DNA of 64,000 nt from Hymenobacter siberiensis (GTDB lineage: Bacteria > Bacteroidota > Bacteroidia > Cytophagales > Hymenobacteraceae), in the NCBI RefSeq assembly GCF_018967865.2, contig NZ_JAHLZY020000001.1, positions 682,001-746,000 of the forward strand, read 5' to 3'. Positions 16,635 through 24,971 of this stretch are shown here, piece after piece (positions within the stretch are counted from its first letter, which is position 1; each line of letters begins with the position of its first letter). The notes below the pieces were generated by a model that did not search any database, was not told where the DNA came from, and saw only the letters and a list, made by a program, of their open reading frames with translations. A program made the translations under genes and the position numbers.

Positions 16635-17111
16635 TTGCTGTTTTGCTTATCGCTTCTGATGCTGAATATCGCAGAAGTAAAAGCACAATGCTTTGACTTT
16701 GCTGCGAATGAAGCTGTCAGAATTCCCGCTCCAGTCGAACTTCAAATCCGCCATTATATTGAATCGCATGATGGCATCAACCTCAAAATATTCGCAGGTC
16801 AGTACCAATACGTTCCCGTTTTCAACGTGATTAACCATTCACGGCGGCAGTTCACAGATGGTGTCTATTTATTCACTTGGGGCTCTCATGATTCCGGCCG
16901 GCTTTTTATTAATCGGAAGGGCAAAATTGTGATTCTAAGAAATGGGTCAGTAGCGGATATAATGACAGATTACACCAGCTTCTTGAAGCAGCACCAGTTA
17001 CCTGAAGCGACACAAGTACGTTACTTGTCAGCCGTCGCAGCCTTTGTGCAGTTTCGGTACAAAGACCAGCAAATGCTTATCAAGAGCGGTGCTTTGATGG
17101 AATTGAAGTAA
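16635..17111 (+). CDS. Hypothetical secreted protein
   Basis: The frame opens at 16560 inside a dispersed repeat (MLNAVKHL), which is unlikely to be the true start. A TTG at 16635 would give a protein opening with a signal-peptide-like LFCLSLLMLNIAEVKAQC; an ATG at 16659 is another choice. The body of about 140 residues has lower GC than its neighbours and no recognised domain (YIESHDGINLKIFAGQYQYV, LFTWGSHDSGRLFINRKGK). It is probably a secreted or periplasmic orphan inserted between fadA and the dehydrogenase. It ends at a terminator. Confidence 0.5.
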   Translation: MLFCLSLLMLNIAEVKAQCFDFAANEAVRIPAPVELQIRHYIESHDGINLKIFAGQYQYVPVFNVINHSRRQFTDGVYLFTWGSHDSGRLFINRKGKIVILRNGSVADIMTDYTSFLKQHQLPEATQVRYLSAVAAFVQFRYKDQQMLIKSGALMELK

Positions 17112-17170
17112 GAATCAACCCATACCAAGATGCTTCAGTTGCTCTCAATAAGGCATACTGGCTAAAACCT

Positions 17171-17200
17171 AAAACCCCCGCACATCCGGGGTTTTCCTTT
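17171..17200 (+). terminator. Rho-independent terminator
   Basis: AAAACCCCCG and CGGGGTTTT pair around a short loop and are followed by CCTTTT. It ends the 16.6 kb hypothetical gene and separates it from the acyl-CoA dehydrogenase promoter. Confidence 0.75.
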
Positions 17201-17210
17201 TGCAAAGTAG

Positions 17211-17242
17211 TAGGCGTGCCTAACATATTTTTTGTATCTTGC
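17211..17242 (+). promoter_or_regulatory. Acyl-CoA dehydrogenase promoter with operator 1
   Basis: TAGGCGTGCCTA (17211-17222) is an inverted repeat TAGGC-N2-GCCTA, followed by ACATATTTTTT and the -7 element TATCTTGC (17235-17242). The whole block matches the marR promoter at 12068-12099 in order and spacing. Confidence 0.6.
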
Positions 17243-17279
17243 AACACCAAACCGCTGGCCTCGTTGTTTCTTCAACTAG

Positions 17280-17291
17280 TAGGCACGCCTA
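17280..17291 (+). promoter_or_regulatory. Operator 2 upstream of the acyl-CoA dehydrogenase
   Basis: TAGGCACGCCTA is a second copy of the TAGGC-N2-GCCTA inverted repeat, again followed by ACA, 69 nt from operator 1 and 33 nt before the start codon. Two copies around a promoter suggest cooperative or looping repression; this is inference. Confidence 0.5.
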
Positions 17292-17324
17292 ACACTTTTC
17301 AACTCTACACCCACCCCAAACGTC

Positions 17325-19115
17325 ATGGAAACCACGCAGCAAGCCAGCCTGAAGGGCGGCGAATTCATCATCAAGCCGACCGATGCCCAGAGCGTCTTCA
17401 CGCCGGCTGACTTTACCGAGGAGCAGGTAATGATGCACCAGACCTGCATCGACTTTGTAGCTGCCGAGGTAACCCCGCTACTGGAGCGCCTCGACAACCA
17501 CGAAGAGGGCCTCATGCGTGGCCTGATGCAGAAGGCAGGCGAGCTCGGGCTGTTCGGCGTGAGCATTCCGGAGCAGTTCGGCGGGCTGGACATGGACTTC
17601 ACTACGGCCCTGCGCGTGACGGAGGGTGTGGGCGGCGGCCACTCGTTCCCGGTGGCGTTTGCGGCGCACACGGGCATCGCCATGCTGCCCATCCTGTACT
17701 TCGGCAACGATGAGCAGAAGGCCAAATACCTGCCCGGCCTCACCGATGGCAGCCTGATGGGTGCCTACTGCCTCACCGAGCCTGGTTCCGGCTCCGACGC
17801 CCTGGGTGCCAAAACCAAAGCCATTCTCAACACCGAAGGCACGCACTACGTCCTGAACGGCCAGAAAATGTGGATTACGAACGCCGGCTTTGCCGACGTA
17901 TTTATCGTATTTGCCCAGATTGACGGCGACAAGTTCACCGGCTTCATCGTGGATAAAGACACGCCCGGCCTGACCCTCGGCAACGAGGAGCACAAGATGG
18001 GCATCAAAGGCAGCAGCACCCGTCAGGTGTTCCTGACTGATGCGCAGGTGCCGAAGGAGAACGTGCTGGGCGAGATTGGTAAAGGCCACCTCATCGCCTT
18101 CAACGTGCTGAACATCGGCCGCATTAAGCTGGCCGCCGCCTGCCTGGGCGCTGCCAAGGGTGCCGCCACCCAGAGCGTGAAATACGCCAACGAGCGGGTG
18201 CAGTTCAAGATGCCAATTTCGAAGTTTGGCGCGATTCGCTACAAGCTGGCGCAGCAGGCCATCCGCCTCTACGCCGTGGAATCGGCTATTTACCGCGCTG
18301 GTGCCGATATCTACCGCATGGAACAGCAGCTGCTGGCCGAAGGTAAAGGCACCAACGAGGCTCTGCTGGGTGCCGCCCGCGAGTTTGCCGTGGAGTGCGC
18401 CATTCTGAAAGTAGAAGGCTCGGAAGTGCTTGATTACGTGGTGGATGAAGGGGTGCAGATTTTCGGTGGCTACGGCTTCTCGGCCGACTACCCAATGGAC
18501 CGCGCCTACCGGGATTCGCGTATTAACCGCATCTTCGAAGGCACCAACGAAATCAACCGCCTGCTGGCCGTTGATATGATTCTGAAGAAGGGCCTGAAAG
18601 GTGAAATCGACCTCATGGGCCCTGCTCAGGCTGTGCAGCAGGAGTTGATGAGCATCCCGAGCATGAGCCAGGACGAGGAAACCGGCCTGTTCAGCAAGGA
18701 GATGAAAACCCTCGCCAACCTGAAAAAGGTCATCCTGATGGTAGCCGGCTCGGCCGTGCAGAAGTTCACCGCTACCCTCGCCAAGGAGCAGGAGCTGCTG
18801 ATGAACATCGCCGACATGTCCATCAAGGTGTACATTGCCGAGAGCACCATCCTCCGCGTAGAGAAAGAAGCTTCCGTGAAGGGCGAAGAGGCAATGTCGG
18901 TTGAAGCCGATATCGCCCGCGTGTACTTGGCCGACGCCGTGGACCTCGTGGAAAAGGCGGCTAAGGATGCCATCGGCAGCATGGCTGAGGGCGACGAGCA
19001 GCGCCTGCTACTCATGGGCCTCAAGCGCTTCACCAAAACCGAACTCATCAATGTGAAAGAGTCGCGCCGCCGCATCGCCGCTAAGCTGATTACGGCCAAC
19101 GAGTACGCCGTCTAG
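17325..19115 (+). CDS. fadE: Acyl-CoA dehydrogenase
   Basis: The 596-residue flavoprotein oxidises acyl-CoA to trans-2-enoyl-CoA, the first step of beta-oxidation. It has the family signatures AYCLTEPGSGSDALGAKTKA (FAD/substrate, about residue 147) and YGFSADYPMDRAYRDSRI with IFEGTNEINR (catalytic Glu region, about 380-410). A C-terminal extension of about 160 residues resembles the very-long-chain (VLCAD) type. It has its own promoter with twin inverted repeats shared with marR. Symbol assigned by function. Confidence 0.92.
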   Translation: METTQQASLKGGEFIIKPTDAQSVFTPADFTEEQVMMHQTCIDFVAAEVTPLLERLDNHEEGLMRGLMQKAGELGLFGVSIPEQFGGLDMDFTTALRVTEGVGGGHSFPVAFAAHTGIAMLPILYFGNDEQKAKYLPGLTDGSLMGAYCLTEPGSGSDALGAKTKAILNTEGTHYVLNGQKMWITNAGFADVFIVFAQIDGDKFTGFIVDKDTPGLTLGNEEHKMGIKGSSTRQVFLTDAQVPKENVLGEIGKGHLIAFNVLNIGRIKLAAACLGAAKGAATQSVKYANERVQFKMPISKFGAIRYKLAQQAIRLYAVESAIYRAGADIYRMEQQLLAEGKGTNEALLGAAREFAVECAILKVEGSEVLDYVVDEGVQIFGGYGFSADYPMDRAYRDSRINRIFEGTNEINRLLAVDMILKKGLKGEIDLMGPAQAVQQELMSIPSMSQDEETGLFSKEMKTLANLKKVILMVAGSAVQKFTATLAKEQELLMNIADMSIKVYIAESTILRVEKEASVKGEEAMSVEADIARVYLADAVDLVEKAAKDAIGSMAEGDEQRLLLMGLKRFTKTELINVKESRRRIAAKLITANEYAV

Positions 19116-19186
19116 ACCACGGAGTAGCTCGGATTTTAACGAATTTGGCTACGCTGACTTTTAGTTTACGGATTTTGTGGATGGCG

Positions 19187-19220
19187 AAAAGGGCCGCTCC
19201 CAATTGGGGGCGGCCCTTTT
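19187..19220 (+). terminator. Rho-independent terminator after fadE
   Basis: AAAAGGGCCGC and GCGGCCCTTTT pair around CCCAATTGG. Located 72 nt past the stop of the dehydrogenase gene. Confidence 0.8.
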
Positions 19221-19341
19221 ATGTAGCGCGGACGTTTAGTCCGCGAGTGGAGACAATGAGTTTGACTCATTCAAAAAGGGCCGTCCCTGGGTTCAGGAAC
19301 GGCCCTTTTTATTGTGGCTGCGGACTAAAAGTCTGCGCTAC
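19221..19341. repeat. Dispersed palindromic repeat, 'GTAGCGCGGACT' family
   Basis: ATGTAGCGCGGACGTTTAGT CCGCGAGT at the left end pairs with CTGCGGACTAAAAGTCTGCG CTAC at the right. A second terminator hairpin (19273-19310) lies inside. The right end overlaps the stop codon of the 19338 gene, so the repeat provides that stop. Relative of 3811-3876. Confidence 0.75.
19273..19310. terminator. Bidirectional terminator hairpin
   Basis: AAAAAGGGCCGT(CC) and (GG)AACGGCCCTTTTT pair around CTGGGTTC. It lies between convergent genes (fadE and the 19338 gene), and A/T runs on both sides suit termination in both directions. Confidence 0.8.
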
Positions 19342-20834
19342 TTCACCACGATTTTATCCAACTGCAACGCGGCCGACTTCTTGCTCGGCCGGCTCACGCC
19401 GATGATGGTTTTCTCATTGAGCCAAGCCGTGAAATCCTTCACGTAGGCCAGCTGCTGGTCGTCGGCCACGTTCAGTTTCAGGCGCTCGGGCGCGCTCACT
19501 ACGCCGGTCTGGGCATTCACCCGCCGCAGGTACAGGTCCGATTTCTTGTTGATATTTTCCAGCGTGAGTAGCTGCACCATGCCGCCAAATACGGCGGCTC
19601 GGAAGCCAATGCCGGTGTACGAATCCACGGCCGGGGCCACCTGGTCTTTGGCCACGATGCTGTGCCAGGTAGGCGCGCCAAACTCATTATAGCCAAACAC
19701 ATGCAGCTCGCGGGCGTGCACCGGGGCCTCGCTACCGCCTTCCTCGTAGTGCTTTTCGGCCACTACTATCAGCTGCTTTTCCGGCGTCAGCAGCAGTTCG
19801 CCTAAGTAGATGTCGTCCAGGCGTTTCACATCGACCCCGCTGGCCTTGCTCACTTCCGTCAGGTAGGCGGGCGTGAAGCGGAACTCCGGCGAAAACTTCA
19901 TGTCGCCGTTGCCACTGAAATCGTACTTCACTACTTTCAGGCTGTAGTATTCGCCGGTTTGGTAGTCGGCGCACAGCGCGGCGGCATACAGGCTGCCATC
20001 GTTCAGCACCGTGAATCGGGCGTCGCGCACCGTTACGGCCCGGCCGCCAAACACGCCACCCACCGGCACGCCCAGCACCTTAATCTCGGTAGAAGGCCCG
20101 GCCGGATAGCGGCGCACCGTCAGTTTCTTCATGCCCTCGCTGATGAGCGTCACATACTGCGTGCCATCGTTGGCAACGTGCACGGCTGGCGAGAAAAAGT
20201 CGCTCAACGTTCGGAAATCATACGTTTTTTCCTCCAGCTGCGCCAGGTTCTGGTCGAATAGCGTGGCCGCAATGCTCTTCACCTGCTGGTTGCTGGTGAG
20301 GTAGCGGAAAGCCAGCAGCCGGCCGCCATCGGGCGAGATGCTCACGCCGGGGCGGCGGTCGCGGGCGGGGGCGCTCATCACCATTTTAGCCGCGCCCTTC
20401 TGGCCGCTTTGCAGGCTTACGGGCACCACGGTCAGGTTCTGGCTGTCGCCGTCCTTATGGTGGAGCACTACCAGGGCCTGTTGCGAGCCACGCCCAAAAG
20501 CTTCCAGCGTCTCGCTCGGCCCCACCGGGATGGTAGTGCTCCACTGCTTTTTGAGGTCGATATCGTAGCGCTCCACCGCGTAGCCGCCCGCACTCTGGTG
20601 GGCCAGAATGATAAAGCCCGAGCCATCGGCCAGGGCCAACGTCTTGTGCGGCACGCGCATGTCGTAGCGGTCGGTACCCTGCTCGGGTAGGTAGCTGAAG
20701 GGGGCCGACTTTGTCTTCTGAGCCACGGCCGATACCGCATTGCCCAGCAGGGCTCCGCTCATCAAACCGATTATTACTGCGCGCTGCAACATAAAAATTT
20801 GACGTTTTGGAAACATAAGGAAAGTGGATTTCAA
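19338..20834 (-). CDS. Secreted beta-propeller-like hypothetical protein
   Basis: The protein of up to 498 residues starts with an N-terminal signal region; the most likely starts are the Met at residue 7 or 15 (MLQRAVIIGLMSGALLGNAVSAVAQ). The body contains repeated short strands with SPDGGRLLAFRYL and NDGSLYAAALCADYQTGEYYSLKVV, reminiscent of propeller blades, and one segment reads LYLRRVNAQTGVV. No catalytic motif is recognised. It probably acts in the periplasm or outer membrane. The downstream stop codon sits in a dispersed repeat. Similar proteins in Bacteroidota are annotated as hypothetical. Confidence 0.7.
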   Translation of the reverse strand: MKSTFLMFPKRQIFMLQRAVIIGLMSGALLGNAVSAVAQKTKSAPFSYLPEQGTDRYDMRVPHKTLALADGSGFIILAHQSAGGYAVERYDIDLKKQWSTTIPVGPSETLEAFGRGSQQALVVLHHKDGDSQNLTVVPVSLQSGQKGAAKMVMSAPARDRRPGVSISPDGGRLLAFRYLTSNQQVKSIAATLFDQNLAQLEEKTYDFRTLSDFFSPAVHVANDGTQYVTLISEGMKKLTVRRYPAGPSTEIKVLGVPVGGVFGGRAVTVRDARFTVLNDGSLYAAALCADYQTGEYYSLKVVKYDFSGNGDMKFSPEFRFTPAYLTEVSKASGVDVKRLDDIYLGELLLTPEKQLIVVAEKHYEEGGSEAPVHARELHVFGYNEFGAPTWHSIVAKDQVAPAVDSYTGIGFRAAVFGGMVQLLTLENINKKSDLYLRRVNAQTGVVSAPERLKLNVADDQQLAYVKDFTAWLNEKTIIGVSRPSKKSAALQLDKIVVK

Positions 20835-21097
20835 CGGTCTGGTGTGCCCAAAAGTACCTGCTTTTGAGCTTTGACTTTACTTTTTAGCAGTTAAGTCCTG
20901 TGCCAAGAGGGGGAGCGGCTAACAAAAACGTATTCCAAGCATAACACTCCCGCAGTCACTTTCGTACAGGAACACCGTTTACTTCGTGTCAGCTTTCAAG
21001 GTTCAATCGGGAACGATTGGCGGCCTTCGATACCCGGCTGGGCTTCAACTCGTAACCGCTCAACTTGGTCGAGCTATTTGACTTTTTAAATGTATTT
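20835..21097. other. Intergenic stretch, divergent promoter area
   Basis: This 263-nt stretch between the secreted propeller-like gene (-) and the small gene at 21154 (+) has no convincing open frame or repeat. It is richer in A+T than the surroundings near 20870-20890 and 21080-21100, as expected for promoters. Confidence 0.5.
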
Positions 21098-21129
21098 TTT
21101 GAACTAACTCCAGTTTCACTGTACCTTTG
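21098..21129 (+). promoter_or_regulatory. Promoter of the small secreted-protein gene
   Basis: A TTTG at 21098-21101 and the -7 element TACCTTTG at 21122-21129 are spaced by 20 nt, a near-perfect Bacteroidota promoter (TTTG-N19-21-TAnnTTTG). The start codon is 25 nt downstream. Confidence 0.8.
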
Positions 21130-21153
21130 CACCCGCAATTATCTACTATCCTT

Positions 21154-21381
21154 ATGAAGTCATTACTCAAGTTCACCCTGTTATCGGCCCTCATTATTGG
21201 CGGCAGGCTCGTTAAAGAGTCGGCTCCGGCCACTGTAGCCCAAACAGTTGAACCCACTGCCAAATCCAGCTCCTCGGTTGTTTTGGTTCATCAGGTGCTC
21301 ACTTCCGAGCCCGTCCGGTCTATCCGACAGCAAGCCCAGCCGCAGCAGAGCGGTAGCGGACTCATTGCTGAGATGTTCTAG
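21154..21381 (+). CDS. Small secreted or membrane-anchored hypothetical protein
   Basis: Translation from ATG 21154 gives 75 residues with an N-terminal hydrophobic segment (KSLLKFTLLSALIIGGRLV), then a Ser/Thr/Val-rich middle and a Gln-rich end. It has a strong promoter on its upstream side and an intrinsic terminator just after the stop, so it is a self-contained transcription unit. No homology is recognised. A nine-residue extension from 21127 would place the start inside the promoter and is rejected. Confidence 0.65.
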   Translation: MKSLLKFTLLSALIIGGRLVKESAPATVAQTVEPTAKSSSSVVLVHQVLTSEPVRSIRQQAQPQQSGSGLIAEMF

Positions 21382-21388
21382 CCAGAAT

Positions 21389-21422
21389 AAAAAAACGACT
21401 TTTTTTAAAGTCGTTTTTTTTT
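21389..21422. terminator. Bidirectional rho-independent terminator
   Basis: AAAAAACGACTTT and AAAGTCGTTTTTTTT form a stem with A- and T-runs on either side. It separates the small + strand gene from recG on the - strand. Confidence 0.9.
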
Positions 21423-21444
21423 GCTCTGCCGCCAGCACAAACCG

Positions 21445-23541
21445 CTAGCTAATCCGGCTCCAGTTCACGGCCGTGGCCGGCAGACTTTCGATGTGGTGGC
21501 GGATGTTGGCGTTTTCTGGATTGGCCAGGTTAGGGTCTTCGCTTAGCAGCGCCTGGGCCGCCGCCCGGCTCTCGCTCAGGATGCGGCCATCCTTGGCCAG
21601 GTCGGCAATCAATAAGTCCAGCACGCCGCTTTGCTGGGTGCCCATCAGGTCGCCGGGGCCGCGCAGCTTCAGGTCGATATCGGCAATCTCAAAGCCGTTA
21701 CTGGTGCGTACCATCGTTTCGAGGCGGGTGCGAGCATCTTTGCTCAGCTTGAAGCCGCTCATCAGGATGCAGTAGCTTTGGTCGGCTCCGCGGCCCACGC
21801 GGCCCCGCAGCTGGTGCAGCTGCGAAAGCCCGAACCGTTCGGCGCTCTCAATCACCATCACCGAGGCGTTGGGTACGTTCACGCCTACCTCAATCACGGT
21901 GGTGGCCACCATTATCTGGGTTTCCTTCTTGATGAAGCGCTGCATCTCGTAGTCCTTTTCCTCGGCTTTCATGCGCCCGTGCACGATGCTGATTTGCATC
22001 TCCGGAAAGGCCCGGCTCACGCTCTCGTAGCCATCGGTCAGGTCCTTGTAGTCCATCGTTTCCGATTCCTCAATCAGCGGGTACACGATGTATACCTGCC
22101 GCCCGATTTTCACCTGGTCGCGGATGAATTCGAACACCTTCAGGCGGTTGGCATCGAACCGGTGCACCGTCACGATGGGCTTGCGGCCGGCGGGCAGCTC
22201 GTCAATTACGCTCACGTCGAGGTCGCCATACAGCGTCATGGCCAGCGTGCGCGGGATGGGCGTGGCCGTCATCACCAGCACGTGCGGGATGATGTGCGGG
22301 TTTTTCTGCCACAGCTTCGAGCGCTGCGCCACGCCAAAGCGGTGCTGCTCGTCCATAATCGTCAGGCCCAGGTTGCGGAACTGCACCACGTCCTCCAGCA
22401 GGGCGTGGGTGCCCACCAGCATGTGCATGCTGCCATCGCGCAGGGCCTCGTGCAGCACGCGGCGCTCGGCGGTGCGGGTGCTGCCCGTGAGCTTGCCAAT
22501 GCGGATGCCCAGCGCGTCGGCGTACACCTTTAAACCGGTGTAGTGCTGGTCGGCCAGAATCTCGGTGGGAGCCATGATGCAGCTTTGCGCGCCGTTGTCG
22601 GTCGCCATCAGCATGGCGATGAAGGCCACGATGGTTTTGCCCGAGCCCACGTCGCCCTGCAATAGCCGGTTCATCTGCTGGCCGGTGCAGAAGTCCTTGT
22701 AAATGTCGTGGATAACGCGTTTCTGCGCTCCCGTCAAATCAAATGCGAGGTGGTTTTTATAAAAATCCACCAGCGTCGGCACCTGATTGAAAATCTGGCC
22801 CGCCAGGGTCACCTTGCGCTGGTCGCGCTGCCGCAGCAGCTTGAGCTGCACATAAAATAGCTCCTCAAACTTGAGCCGGAACTGCGCCGCCGCCAGCAAT
22901 TCCGCGCTCTGTGGAAAGTGAATCTGCTGCATGGCCTGCGCCTTGCCCATCAGCCCATACCGCTCAATGAGCGCCGGCGACAACGACTCCGTGATGTGCG
23001 GCTGCGCCAGCCGCAGCAGCTCGGCCACCATCCGCATAATGGCTTTGCTATCAACGCGGTGGTAGTTCTTGAGCTTCTCTGAGGTATTGTATACCGGCTG
23101 CAGAAAGCTCTGGCCCGGCTTGGCTTCGGTCACTTCTTCCAGTTCCGGGTGCGCCATCTGTGGCCGCCCGTTGAACATTGTCGGCTTGCCGAAAACGATG
23201 TATTCCTGGTTGTTGCGCGTGTATTGCTGCACCCATTTCACCCCCTTGAACCACACCAGCTCCAGTTCACCGGTGCCGTCGCCCACTTTGGCGGTGAGTC
23301 GCTGCTTGGGCCCTTCGCCCACCAGCTCCTTGCCGCGCAGCATACCGCGCACCTGCACGTAGGGCAGGTCGTCGTTCAGGTCGGCCACCTTGTACACCTG
23401 CGTCCGGTCGAGGTACCGGAACGGGTAGCGCTGAATCAGGTCGCCATAAGTAAACAGGCCCAGCTCTTTGCCCAGCAGTTGGGCCCGCTGGAGGCTGCCC
23501 ACCGAACGCAGAAATTCGAGCCGGGTATTGAAAAAACTCAT
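21445..23541 (-). CDS. recG: ATP-dependent DNA helicase RecG
   Basis: The 698-residue helicase remodels branched DNA and stalled forks. The N-terminal wedge/OB domain spans about residues 60-165. Helicase motifs seen are I (GDVGSGKTIVAF, about 295), Ia-II (IMDEQHRFG, about 400), III (MTATPIPRTLAMT) and VI (QLRGRVGRGADQSYC, about 590). Length agrees with the family. It is transcribed away from the 21154 gene, and gldD follows upstream on the same strand after a word-type hairpin. Confidence 0.96.
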   Translation of the reverse strand: MSFFNTRLEFLRSVGSLQRAQLLGKELGLFTYGDLIQRYPFRYLDRTQVYKVADLNDDLPYVQVRGMLRGKELVGEGPKQRLTAKVGDGTGELELVWFKGVKWVQQYTRNNQEYIVFGKPTMFNGRPQMAHPELEEVTEAKPGQSFLQPVYNTSEKLKNYHRVDSKAIMRMVAELLRLAQPHITESLSPALIERYGLMGKAQAMQQIHFPQSAELLAAAQFRLKFEELFYVQLKLLRQRDQRKVTLAGQIFNQVPTLVDFYKNHLAFDLTGAQKRVIHDIYKDFCTGQQMNRLLQGDVGSGKTIVAFIAMLMATDNGAQSCIMAPTEILADQHYTGLKVYADALGIRIGKLTGSTRTAERRVLHEALRDGSMHMLVGTHALLEDVVQFRNLGLTIMDEQHRFGVAQRSKLWQKNPHIIPHVLVMTATPIPRTLAMTLYGDLDVSVIDELPAGRKPIVTVHRFDANRLKVFEFIRDQVKIGRQVYIVYPLIEESETMDYKDLTDGYESVSRAFPEMQISIVHGRMKAEEKDYEMQRFIKKETQIMVATTVIEVGVNVPNASVMVIESAERFGLSQLHQLRGRVGRGADQSYCILMSGFKLSKDARTRLETMVRTSNGFEIADIDLKLRGPGDLMGTQQSGVLDLLIADLAKDGRILSESRAAAQALLSEDPNLANPENANIRHHIESLPATAVNWSRIS

Positions 23542-23544
23542 TTA

Positions 23545-23652
23545 ACAATTATCATTTATCATCCAACATTCTCTATCAATCAAGGCCCTGCTTCAGCTAC
23601 ATCCTAGCTGTCTGCCAGAACTGTTAACTGTTAATTGATAACTGTTAATTGA
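23545..23652. repeat. Intergenic hairpin of reiterated words (site c)
   Basis: AACAATTATCATTTATCATC at the left and AACTGTTAACTGTTAATTGA with TAACTGTTAATTG at the right are partly complementary. The words (TTATCAT, CTGTTAA) repeat within each arm. It lies between gldD and recG; pairing is weaker than at sites b, d and f. Confidence 0.5.
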
Positions 23653-23655
23653 AAG

Positions 23656-24240
23656 TTATTTATAGCGTAATGTGTTCAGCATCCGAACTATGTCCGTCTT
23701 CACGTACTCAATCACCGGGGCCAGTGAGTCATTGGCCGTGGCCGTGCGGAAGTACAGCGCGCCCCGGAAAAAGTGCTTGGTGCTGTCGGTGGTATAAAAC
23801 TGAAACTGGCTCGGTACCTCACCCTGCAACTCAAATACCGAGGCCCGCATCCCGCTCGGCGTCTTCAAAATCCGCTCATCAATAGCCGTAGCCTTGATTT
23901 CGTGCTTGCCCGTGAGCTTGCGCGCATCCTCCATCATCTTGTTGTAGAGGCGGCGGTCGCGCTGCACGTCCATGTACGTAATCTGCACGTTGGCGTGCAG
24001 CTTGGGGTAGTACACGTTCAGCCAGTGCGGCTGCGCCATATACGACGAATCCCGCTTAATCACGGCCTGCGTCGAATATTCGAACTCGTAGGGGTGGCCG
24101 GCGGGCAGCATCCGGTAGCGGTGCGCTGGCAGGTCAATGCGGTTGTATCCCTTGGGCTTGGGCGTAAAATCCGGGGCCGACGAGCAGCCCGCCAGCAGCC
24201 CCAGCCCAGTGAGCACCGGCAATATTGAAAGACATTTCAT
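23656..24240 (-). CDS. gldD: Gliding motility lipoprotein GldD
   Basis: The 194-residue lipoprotein has a type II signal with lipobox LLAGC (Cys at about residue 19) and the GldD-type body: PKGYNRIDLP, YEFEYSTQAVI, WLNVYYPKLHANVQITYMDV and FRGALYFRTATANDSLAPVIEYVKTDI. GldD is needed for gliding and for the type IX secretion system in Flavobacterium. In that genus gldE usually stands between ssb and gldD; here ssb lies upstream with only an intergenic gap between. It probably sits in the outer periplasmic leaflet or outer membrane. Confidence 0.92.
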   Translation of the reverse strand: MKCLSILPVLTGLGLLAGCSSAPDFTPKPKGYNRIDLPAHRYRMLPAGHPYEFEYSTQAVIKRDSSYMAQPHWLNVYYPKLHANVQITYMDVQRDRRLYNKMMEDARKLTGKHEIKATAIDERILKTPSGMRASVFELQGEVPSQFQFYTTDSTKHFFRGALYFRTATANDSLAPVIEYVKTDIVRMLNTLRYK

Positions 24241-24307
24241 GCAAGAAGCGGCCCCGGCCCTAAAACAGCCCAGCCTTCATAGTTTCAAAGGTAACTGCCA
24301 CCGCAAC

Positions 24308-24340
24308 GAAAAAAGCCCCAGCGCAGTGCCAGGGCTTCAT
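24308..24340 (-). terminator. Terminator after ssb
   Basis: On the - strand AAGCCCTGGCACTGCGCTGGGGCTT is followed by TTTTTCG. The stem has one or two mismatches. It lies between the ssb stop codon and gldD. Confidence 0.6.
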
Positions 24341-24397
24341 CTCAATCACTGCGCGGGACAGTTGCAGCCACAGGCCGTGCAGGCCCCCATCGGGCAG

Positions 24398-24832
24398 TCA
24401 GAAGGGCAGCTGGTCCAGCTCCGGCTCCTGCCGGAAGCTGTGTTGCGGTTCTGCCACGCCCGCGCCATTGGCCTCATTGGCCGCCGGAGCAGCACCTTGC
24501 GGCCGACCGCCCAGCATCGAAATCTCATCGGCGATGATTTCAGTGATGTAGCGCGTCTGCTGGTCCTTGTCCTGGTACTGGCGGGTGCGCAGCTTGCCTT
24601 CTATGTACACTTGCTGGCCCTTTTTGAGGTATTTGTCAGCCATTTCGGCCAGGCCGCGCCACGCCGAAATGTTGTGCCACTCGGTCCGCTCCACGCGGTT
24701 GCCTTGCTTATCCTTGTAATAGTCGTTGGTGGCGAGGGTGAAGTGAGCCACGCTCACACCGCCTTCCAAATGGCGCACTTCGGGGTCTTTGCCCAGGTTG
24801 CCTACCAAAATCACCTTGTTCACTCCGGCCAT
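24398..24832 (-). CDS. ssb: Single-stranded DNA-binding protein
   Basis: Translation from ATG 24832 gives 144 residues. The OB-fold opens with [20 protein letters not shown] and contains [38 protein letters not shown]. The tail ends in LDQLPF, the acidic/hydrophobic tip that binds partner proteins. An upstream 13-residue extension to 24871 is dropped because SSB normally starts directly with this motif. It lies just downstream of mutY in the same orientation, as in other Bacteroidota. Confidence 0.96.
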   Translation of the reverse strand: MAGVNKVILVGNLGKDPEVRHLEGGVSVAHFTLATNDYYKDKQGNRVERTEWHNISAWRGLAEMADKYLKKGQQVYIEGKLRTRQYQDKDQQTRYITEIIADEISMLGGRPQGAAPAANEANGAGVAEPQHSFRQEPELDQLPF

Positions 24833-24971
24833 ATTATTGCACGTTAGGAAATACAGAATTGAAAAAGCCACCCGGCCTTTTCTGTCTCAAAGATAAGAAA
24901 TTAAATTTGCCACGCAATACTTTTTGCTAAAAATAAAGGCTGAAAAATCTAATTAAATTAGGCAGGCCCGC

